Shown here: positions 58,249 to 64,000 of the stretch, in pieces | Numbering within the stretch: the stretch's first letter is position 1 | Layout: each line of letters starts with the position of its first letter | Source: UM-FILTER-38-24 sp041663205 | GTDB lineage: Bacteria > Patescibacteriota > Gracilibacteria > UBA1369 > LOWO2-01-FULL-3 | Direction of reading: 5' to 3' | NCBI GenBank assembly: GCA_041663205.1 | Contig: JBAZQZ010000002.1 | Location: 1 to 64,000 of the forward strand | DNA: 64,000 nucleotides | The notes under the pieces: model-generated | The model's input: only the letters and a program-made list of their open reading frames with translations | Database searches by the model: none | What the model was told of the DNA's origin: nothing | Position numbers and translations under genes: made by a program

Positions 58249-59572
58249 ATTTTAAATTGAGTGACGTGCCGGTGAATCCGTACTCTTTGCGAAGTTCGTT
58301 TTCCAGGTATCTCGGATAAGAAAAATGCAAGTGTTCGGCGAATTTGAAAAACAAAATAAAGCTTGGCGGGGATACTCCGACTTGGCTTGCGTAAAGGAAT
58401 TTTGGCTTCCTGACGTTTGAACTCGAAGGCAAATGTTTGTTTGATATTTTTTGCATAAAACTGTTCAGTTCCGCTGTGTTTAGTTTTTTTTCTCTTTCTT
58501 CTTTTATCTCATCCGCCAAATCAAAAATCTTTTCGATGTTTGTTTTATTTTTTGCGGAAATAAAAAGTACCGGAGCCCACGGGACGAAGGCGAATTTATG
58601 TTTTAACCTGTAAATTATTGTTCCTTTTTTTTCTTCGTCTTTTTCTTTGTCGAAATCGTCTATCTTGTTTACGGCGATGATAAGCCCTTTTTTCATCTCC
58701 AATACGTATTCAACAATATGACAATCCTGTTTTGATATTTTTTCCGTGCCGTCTATCAAAAGTATTGCGACCTCCGATCTTTCGAGTGCGTTTAAACAGC
58801 GTAATGCACTGAATTGCTCTATCCCCTGCTCTCTTTTCCCGGGACGGCGAAGCCCGGCGGTGTCTATTAAATTATATTTTTTTTCGTTGTGTGTGATCGG
58901 AGTGTCAGTGTGATCTCTTGTGGTTCCCGGGATGTCCGAGACTATGTTTGTTCCTTGCCCGGTTATCGCATTCACAAGCGATGATTTTCCCGCGTTTGGT
59001 CTGCCGAGAATGCATATATTTAATGTTTCGTTGTCTTTTTCTTCTTTCTTTTTTCTTTTTTTGAATTTTAATTTTTTTAGAGTTTTTTCTATCAGCATTT
59101 CCAAATCCAGAAGTCCGTCTGTGTGAATTGCCGATATTCTAAGTGGCTCCCCAAAGCCAAGTTCGAGCGTTTCGTAGGCGTTATCGTCTGCTCCTTTTGC
59201 GTCCGATTTGTTCGCGACGAATAAAACTTCTTTTTTTGATTTTCGAAGTACGTTTGCGGCCAATTTGTCATTTACGTTTATTCCTTCGGATAAATCCACG
59301 AGAAATATTATTATGTCCGCTTCTTCTATCGCCAATGCGGCCTGCGATTGCACGTCTTTTTCGATGTTTTCGTGTTTCCCGTATTCAAGTCCTCCGGTGT
59401 CCACCAAAGTCACTTCGTACCCGGAAATATCACATTTTTTATAAATTCGGTCACGCGTTGTTCCTGCGACATCAGAGGTTATCGCGTATTTTTCCAGCAC
59501 CAACCTGTTGAAAAGTGTTGATTTCCCAACGTTCGGGCGTCCAACTATCGCTATTATCGGTAAGATTTCCAT
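58232..59572 (-). CDS. der: Double-GTPase ribosome assembly factor Der
   Basis: The 446-residue protein has two G domains: GRPNVGKSTL (about 11-20) with DVAGTTRDRIY, and GRPNAGKSSL (about 190-199) with DIPGTTRDHTD, and a KH-like C-terminal domain. Der acts in 50S maturation. The gene is complete and its end overlaps the nucleotidyltransferase gene. Confidence 0.95.
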   Translation of the reverse strand: MEILPIIAIVGRPNVGKSTLFNRLVLEKYAITSDVAGTTRDRIYKKCDISGYEVTLVDTGGLEYGKHENIEKDVQSQAALAIEEADIIIFLVDLSEGINVNDKLAANVLRKSKKEVLFVANKSDAKGADDNAYETLELGFGEPLRISAIHTDGLLDLEMLIEKTLKKLKFKKRKKKEEKDNETLNICILGRPNAGKSSLVNAITGQGTNIVSDIPGTTRDHTDTPITHNEKKYNLIDTAGLRRPGKREQGIEQFSALRCLNALERSEVAILLIDGTEKISKQDCHIVEYVLEMKKGLIIAVNKIDDFDKEKDEEKKGTIIYRLKHKFAFVPWAPVLFISAKNKTNIEKIFDLADEIKEEREKKLNTAELNSFMQKISNKHLPSSSNVRKPKFLYASQVGVSPPSFILFFKFAEHLHFSYPRYLENELRKEYGFTGTSLNLKFKNKV

Positions 59573-59608
59573 TAATTATCTTTTTATTTACTTGTGCTTT
59601 TGTGATGT

Positions 59609-59614
59609 TATACT
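59609..59614 (+). promoter_or_regulatory. -10 box for the coiled-coil/pilin-like gene
   Basis: TATACT (59609-59614) lies seven bases before ATG 59622; the -35 region (TTTACT at 59587-59592) is weak. A leaderless start is predicted. Confidence 0.45.
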
Positions 59615-59621
59615 GTATTCG

Positions 59622-60656
59622 ATGAAATTGAAAGTCCTATTCATTCTGCCGTTGGTTGTTTTTTCCGCTCTTTGGTGGGTTCCTTTGGCTGTGGCGGACG
59701 ATGTTGCTCCTGCTGGAGGGGGGAATTTGGAGTACGACAGTGAAGCAAAAAAACAGCAGGCCAAGGAGTTACAGGATGAGCTTGCCGTTATCGAAGAGGA
59801 GCTTAATAAATTAAAGTCTGAACTTGCTGGGTTTGAATCGGGGCTTGCCAATGCTGAAGCGGAGAAGGCAAAAGGTGTTGATCAAAATCAAGATATTGAA
59901 ATTAATCTTAAGGAGAATGAGTTGAAGTTGGCCATGGATCAAGAATCGAAAGCTTGTGCTTATGATGACGATGGTAAGGTATGTCAAAAAGCCAAAGAGA
60001 ATTTTCTTAGTGCTCTGGAGGCTTTTAATCAGGCTAAGGATCCGGCGAAGGCCGTAGCCGATAAAATCAGTAAGCTTCAGAGTCAAATAGCGGAAACGAA
60101 AGGCAAGATAACCCAGAAGCAGGCAGAGTTTGATGCAAAACAGAAACAGATTGAGGAGTTGATTGGCGGGGTTTTGAATCCGACCGGTGCTAATGATCAG
60201 GGGATCAGTAATTATCAGGGCGGGGGTACGGTTTTGCCGGATACCAAGTATCAGGAGATGTCGGATTGTGAGACTATTATGAGGTATGTGAATATACATC
60301 CTTCAAAAGTAGAAGAATATGTTGCCGGAAGGAATGGAAAGATAACTGAAATAAAAATTAAGAATGTTAACCCCAGCTATACTGATATTTTGGGATGTGC
60401 TATTAAGACCGGGGATGTGAAACTTTGGATGGTCCCGTATTTTGTGAGATATATTCTCGAATTTATTATCGGGATTTCCGGGTTGGCCTCTGTTGGTGGA
60501 ATAATTTACGGGGGGTATCTTTATCTTTTTGCAGGGCTTTCCGATGATCAGCAGAAAGGAAAAAGTGCTATCAAAAACAGCTTGATCGCTTTGGTTCTTT
60601 CTCTTTCTGCATGGGCTATCGTGAATATAGTGATTTCGTTGGTGACTTCAATTTAG
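59622..60656 (+). CDS. Secreted coiled-coil protein with VirB2-like C-terminal membrane domain
   Basis: The 344-residue protein has a signal peptide (about 1-24, ending AVA), a long coiled coil rich in Glu/Lys (about 40-170: AKELQDELAVIEEELNKLKSEL ...), a linker, and two C-terminal membrane segments (YILEFIIGISGLASVGGIIYGGYLYLFAG ... SLIALVLSLSAWAIVNIVISLV) of the VirB2/TrbC pilin type common in CPR. ATG 59622 follows a -10 box; the upstream codons lie in der. A role in a type IV pilus- or secretion-like machine is plausible, given the VirD4-like ATPase at 25.4 kb. Confidence 0.75.
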   Translation: MKLKVLFILPLVVFSALWWVPLAVADDVAPAGGGNLEYDSEAKKQQAKELQDELAVIEEELNKLKSELAGFESGLANAEAEKAKGVDQNQDIEINLKENELKLAMDQESKACAYDDDGKVCQKAKENFLSALEAFNQAKDPAKAVADKISKLQSQIAETKGKITQKQAEFDAKQKQIEELIGGVLNPTGANDQGISNYQGGGTVLPDTKYQEMSDCETIMRYVNIHPSKVEEYVAGRNGKITEIKIKNVNPSYTDILGCAIKTGDVKLWMVPYFVRYILEFIIGISGLASVGGIIYGGYLYLFAGLSDDQQKGKSAIKNSLIALVLSLSAWAIVNIVISLVTSI

Positions 60657-61768
60657 GATGACCAGTGTTCCCATTTGTCTTTGAGGTAGCTCAAGAATTT
60701 GTTTTCAAATTCTTTTTCGTCGAATTTTTCCGCGTGTTTTTTTATTTCTTGCGGAATGAAATGTTTTTTGTTTTTTTGGTATTCTTCAATCGCCGCTTTC
60801 AGGTGCATCTCGTCCTGTTTTTCGAAAAATATTCCCGTTTTACCTTCTTCAATCGAGTCGAGCGCGCCTCCTTTTTTGTAGGCAATTACAGGTCTTCCCG
60901 AAGCCATTGCCTCGATTGCAGTGATTCCAAAATCTTCCACTTGAGGAAAAATCAAGGCTTCACATTCGCTGTATAAAGTTTTTAGTGTTTTGTCGTCCGC
61001 GTTTCCTACAAATTCTATATTTGCTTTTGCTGACGCTTTTAATTCGTTTTCAGAAATGCCCGTGCCGACTATTTTTAACGGAAGGCCTATTTGGTTGAAT
61101 GTGTCGATAATTAAATCGAATTTTTTGTAAGGTGTGAGTCTGCCTACCGCCAAATAATATCCGCCGGTTTTTTCAGAGATTTTGAAATCCGAGGTTTTCA
61201 CCATCGGATGAATCACAGTCGAAGGCTTGTTGTAATATTTTTCTATGCGTTGTTTTGTCGTAGAGGAATTCGCGACAAAATAATCGACTCTTTCCGCGGA
61301 TAACCTGTCCCACATGCGAAGTTGGTGAATTCTTCTTTTTCCGAAAAATTTCAGGATAGGATTCATTTTGTATTTTTCAATGTAGCTGTGCCAATTGTCC
61401 CACGCGTATCGCATTGGTGTGTGGCAATAACAAATATGCAATGTTTCCGGTTTTGTGATGATTCCTTTTGCGCATGCGTGCGAACTCGAAATAACTATAT
61501 CGAAATTGCTCAAGTCGAAATTTTCGTATGCGCAAGGCATCATCCCCAGATACATTTGATGATGATTTTTTGCGAATGGAAGATTTTGGATAAATGAAGT
61601 TGTAATTGCGGCTTTTTCGAATCCTTTAACTTTTTCCGCGTTGAATATGGAAGTGAAAATCGGGGCTTGCGGAAACATTTTATGCAAAAGCAGATTCACT
61701 TTTTCCGCTCCGCCCGGATTTGTCATCCAGTCGAATACAAGCGCGATTTTTGCTTTTGTTAAGGACAT
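60653..61768 (-). CDS. GT4-family glycosyltransferase
   Basis: The 371-residue protein has the GT-B fold with GGAEKVNLLLHKMFP at the N-terminus, YLAVGRLTPYKKFDLII (about 205-221) and FGITAIEAMASGRPVIAYKKGG (donor-binding ExxxxxG motif, about 285-306). It adds a sugar in surface-polymer synthesis; acceptor unknown. It overlaps the pilin-like gene by 4 bases. Confidence 0.9.
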   Translation of the reverse strand: MSLTKAKIALVFDWMTNPGGAEKVNLLLHKMFPQAPIFTSIFNAEKVKGFEKAAITTSFIQNLPFAKNHHQMYLGMMPCAYENFDLSNFDIVISSSHACAKGIITKPETLHICYCHTPMRYAWDNWHSYIEKYKMNPILKFFGKRRIHQLRMWDRLSAERVDYFVANSSTTKQRIEKYYNKPSTVIHPMVKTSDFKISEKTGGYYLAVGRLTPYKKFDLIIDTFNQIGLPLKIVGTGISENELKASAKANIEFVGNADDKTLKTLYSECEALIFPQVEDFGITAIEAMASGRPVIAYKKGGALDSIEEGKTGIFFEKQDEMHLKAAIEEYQKNKKHFIPQEIKKHAEKFDEKEFENKFLSYLKDKWEHWSS

Positions 61769-61829
61769 GAGGAAGTAAAAAATCTTTCCTACATACTATT
61801 GTTTTCTTTAGTGAAATTCAACTGATAAG

Positions 61830-63158
61830 CTACATTTTGAAAGAATCATCGCCGGTGTATTTCGAGAGGATATCTTTTTCCGGAGCTTTTATGACTGTCT
61901 CTTCTTGTTTTACTTGTGCGTTTGTTTTGGCGTTCGGGTCTTGGGTTGTTCTGTTTTTTTCTTTTTCAGTCACGTATTTTGAAATTGTGTTTTTGTCGTT
62001 TGCCGATATGTCATCTTTTGCTTTTACCACCGTGCTCAGAATTGTTTTGTATGTGTCTTTGTCGTCCAAACGGTCGAGCGCTTTTGCTTTGAATAATTTT
62101 ATCACATTGTTGTCCGGATCTCTTTCCAGAAGTCTTTCGCAGATATGGATTACGTCCACGTAACGTTTTTCATTGAACCACATGCCAAGAAGTTCCATCA
62201 CCACTTCTTCATCTTTTTTTGCGAGCGTGGATTTTTGTTTTGTCGAAATGTCTTCAGAAAGGACAAGGTTTCCGGCTTTTCTGCCGAGCAAATATCTCAA
62301 ATATAAATATCCCAATATTACGAAAATTATTACCGGCAACATTTTGTTGAATTGCAATAAATAGTTGTACGTTGCGTGAATTGCGACAGCAAGGAATAAT
62401 CCTTTGACGACCATTTTTTGTTGAAATGCCTGGCTTAACGGCAGTCCCAGCATTTTTGAAGTTATTCTTTCGAAGACCGAGGCTTTGGTTCCTGTGATTT
62501 TATTTTGCGCCGCTATGTCGATTGCAAATTTTCCGATTCCGTAATGGTATCCGAAAATGCTCGAGAAAATCATGTGCGCGCAGGCTGTAAAAATAGACCT
62601 GAACACGTACATGCTCACTAAATCCCCTGTCGAGATGATCGGCCAATACTGGTAGAGATAATAAATATTTTCCGCGAATGCGAATCCGAGCGCTGATGCA
62701 AGCGCGAATTTTATTGAGTCGCCGAGGGTTTTTATGAGTAATGTGCGTTTATCAATCGAGATTATCACGTACATTTTTATGATTTCTTCGAGCGCGGCAA
62801 ACAGGACAAACATGGCTATAAATCCGGTGTTTTCACCGGTGATGTTTGTTTCTATGAATTTTGAAAGGTTGAATTTTGATGTTATTTCGAAAAATTGCTG
62901 AAGAATTACCGGAAGTTGGATTATTTTGTCCGAAAAAGGTATTTGGAAAAGTCCTTGTTCTATAACTTCCAGCGGCGGATCCCAGAGCCATTGCAACAGC
63001 AAAAGTGCCGGTGGCGTCAGACATCCCAAACCGAAAACGAGAGCGACGATGCTTTTTCCTTGTTCACTTTTTTTGAAGAATATGTAGAGCCATACTGCGG
63101 CCGGTATTGCCGCGAAGATCGTCGATACTGTTAGTATAAATGTTGTGTTAGAGAACAT
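61830..63158 (-). CDS. PrsW-family intramembrane metalloprotease
   Basis: The 442-residue protein has about seven membrane segments with the PrsW motifs EEIIKM, FAFAENIYY, RSIFTACAHMIFSSIFGYHYG and ATHYNY-like IHATYNYL. The C-terminal ~140 residues are cytosolic, with a TPR-like CERLLERDPDNNVIKLFKAKAL and a polar tail. PrsW of Bacillus cleaves the anti-sigma factor RsiW. Here it is 17 bases downstream of a STAS gene. Confidence 0.88.
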   Translation of the reverse strand: MFSNTTFILTVSTIFAAIPAAVWLYIFFKKSEQGKSIVALVFGLGCLTPPALLLLQWLWDPPLEVIEQGLFQIPFSDKIIQLPVILQQFFEITSKFNLSKFIETNITGENTGFIAMFVLFAALEEIIKMYVIISIDKRTLLIKTLGDSIKFALASALGFAFAENIYYLYQYWPIISTGDLVSMYVFRSIFTACAHMIFSSIFGYHYGIGKFAIDIAAQNKITGTKASVFERITSKMLGLPLSQAFQQKMVVKGLFLAVAIHATYNYLLQFNKMLPVIIFVILGYLYLRYLLGRKAGNLVLSEDISTKQKSTLAKKDEEVVMELLGMWFNEKRYVDVIHICERLLERDPDNNVIKLFKAKALDRLDDKDTYKTILSTVVKAKDDISANDKNTISKYVTEKEKNRTTQDPNAKTNAQVKQEETVIKAPEKDILSKYTGDDSFKM

Positions 63159-63175
63159 TTTTTGTGGCTCATTGT

Positions 63176-63820
63176 TTAGCTTTCAAATTTATATGCTCCC
63201 GCCGAGGTGACTTGGCCCGATTGGACTTCAGGGGCTTGTGTGACCGGGGCCGGGGCTACGGCTGGTTGTGCGACAGGGGCTGCAACAGGTGTAGGCGCCG
63301 GGGGTACCGGTTGAGCTACGGGTGCCGGGATAGGTTCCGGAGTAGGCGCAGGTGCTTGGGCAGGAACAGGTGCCGGCGTAGATTCTACCACAGGAGTGAC
63401 CATAGGTTGTGCGGCTGGTGCCGCTACCGGGGCTACGACCGGTTGTGTGGCTACTTGAGTCGGTTGAGCTGATAAGGCCGCCTTGGCGGCATCAAGACTC
63501 TCGTAATTTTGCATCAATTGTGTAAGTCCAACTACTTGCAAAATATCCACGATGTTTGGTTTTGCAGCACAAATTGCCGCTTTTCCGCCAAGTTCCGTGA
63601 TTTTTCCGTATAAATCTGTCAAATATCCGATTGATTTTGAATTCATGTAATCAAGGTTTTGCATGTCGAAGATCATGTTCATTCCTTTTGGAGCATTTTC
63701 CAAAGCTTTGTAGATTCCCTGGATTTTTTCATCGACGTTGCTTTCGTCCAATTGTCCTGAGATATGCGCCACTTTGAGTGTCGGGTTTATGTCTTCAACT
63801 GAAATATTTACTTCTGTCAT
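63176..63820 (-). CDS. STAS-domain (anti-sigma-antagonist-like) protein with Pro/Ala tail
   Basis: The 214-residue protein has an N-terminal STAS domain (about 1-110) with the conserved serine region DYMNSKSIGYL, as in SpoIIAA/RsbV. From about 118 to 200 it is Pro/Ala/Val-rich (APVPAQAPAPTPEPIPAP), a spacer unusual for STAS proteins, followed by a short end AGAYKFES. It would bind the kinase encoded upstream. Confidence 0.85.
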   Translation of the reverse strand: MTEVNISVEDINPTLKVAHISGQLDESNVDEKIQGIYKALENAPKGMNMIFDMQNLDYMNSKSIGYLTDLYGKITELGGKAAICAAKPNIVDILQVVGLTQLMQNYESLDAAKAALSAQPTQVATQPVVAPVAAPAAQPMVTPVVESTPAPVPAQAPAPTPEPIPAPVAQPVPPAPTPVAAPVAQPAVAPAPVTQAPEVQSGQVTSAGAYKFES

Positions 63821-63830
63821 TTTTTTATTG

Positions 63831-64000
63831 TTATGAATTAAGAATTATTGTTTCTGCTTTTTGAGGTAATCCCGATTTGAATCTGGGGTCTTTTAGAAAT
63901 TTTTTAACGCTTACTCTCAGTCCCCCTTCCGGTCTGTCTTCAAATTTGATTTCGTCACTCCATTCTCCGATGATTTTTACGAGTCCGCGGCCTCTGATTC
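63831..64000 (-). CDS. RsbW/SpoIIAB-like anti-sigma kinase, C-terminal end
   Basis: The last 55 codons of a gene that continues beyond the window: GRGLVKIIGEWSDEIKFEDR, then a short basic end. GRGL followed by an acidic/Gly pattern is the G2 region of HATPase_c_2 kinases such as RsbW, which phosphorylate STAS partners. The gap to the STAS ATG is 10 bases, so they are cotranscribed. The stop TAA is at 63833-63831. Confidence 0.7.
   Translation of the reverse strand, partial: IRGRGLVKIIGEWSDEIKFEDRPEGGLRVSVKKFLKDPRFKSGLPQKAETIILNS

Overview
The window looks like a stretch of a compact, AT-rich genome from the Patescibacteria (Candidate Phyla Radiation), most likely Peregrinibacteria-like. The reasons are very short intergenic gaps with many overlapping gene ends, a large cysteine-rich protein family typical of these bacteria, a VirB2-like small membrane domain, an orphan VirD4/TraG-type ATPase, S-layer-homology domains, and TGA used as a stop (which excludes the code-25 Gracilibacteria/Absconditabacteria). 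Shine-Dalgarno motifs are nearly absent. Several genes start 6-9 bases after a -10 box, so leaderless initiation looks common. The lineage is an inference; no rRNA is present.

Layout. 1-6 kb: the end of a near-perfect 96-bp tandem-repeat gene (minus strand, running off the left edge), a DUF45 protease, tRNA-Val, cytidine deaminase, the Cys-rich protein, YajQ and PurA. 6-14 kb: an accessory island between purA and purC. It holds a Fic protein with its own operator array, DUF4145, Bro-N, a MazG-like pyrophosphohydrolase paired with a nuclease-helicase (DUF2075), a NYN RNase behind a terminator hairpin, a Cas4-like nuclease, an AntA antirepressor, and an unusual cluster of palindromes, three of them centred on GAATTC. 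14-18 kb: purC, purE (class II type) and purB, with unknown genes between them. 18-28 kb: ileS, a YvlD-type membrane protein, secG, a solute-binding protein, rplI, ruvX, a VirD4-like ATPase and a PAP2-type phosphatase. 28-32 kb (minus): fmt, ribE, ribH, pgk. 31-38 kb: NrnA-like DHH, type-4 uracil-DNA glycosylase, lepB, a PH-domain protein, gatB. 38-41 kb: a WecG glycosyltransferase, a Trm9-like methyltransferase, and elp3 divergent from the methyltransferase. 41-49 kb: recG, tyrS, a TrmB-type regulator, an RluA-type pseudouridine synthase, rplU, pth, obgE, tRNA-Leu, a DedA protein. 49-57.5 kb (minus): an operon-like run uvrC, SLH-protease, folP, PTPS, folK, folE, pabA, pabB, pabC. 57.5-64 kb: a nucleotidyltransferase, der, a coiled-coil/pilin-like membrane protein, a GT4 glycosyltransferase, PrsW, a STAS protein and the end of an RsbW-like kinase.

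How the genes fit together. The window supplies most of the p-aminobenzoate/folate route (FolE, a PTPS that probably replaces FolB, FolK, FolP, PabABC), three late steps of purine synthesis plus PurA, the last two steps of riboflavin synthesis, and translation factors. The strongest unusual signals are: UvrC with an acetyltransferase domain inserted into its nuclease half and no C-terminal HhH; Elp3 and a Trm9-like methyltransferase sharing one symmetric -10 box; a PTPS with a Cys-Glu active site in a folate operon without folB; the MazG/nuclease-helicase pair; the palindrome cluster at 12.6-13.9 kb; and two tRNA genes each followed by a start codon exactly 6 bases after the CCA end.
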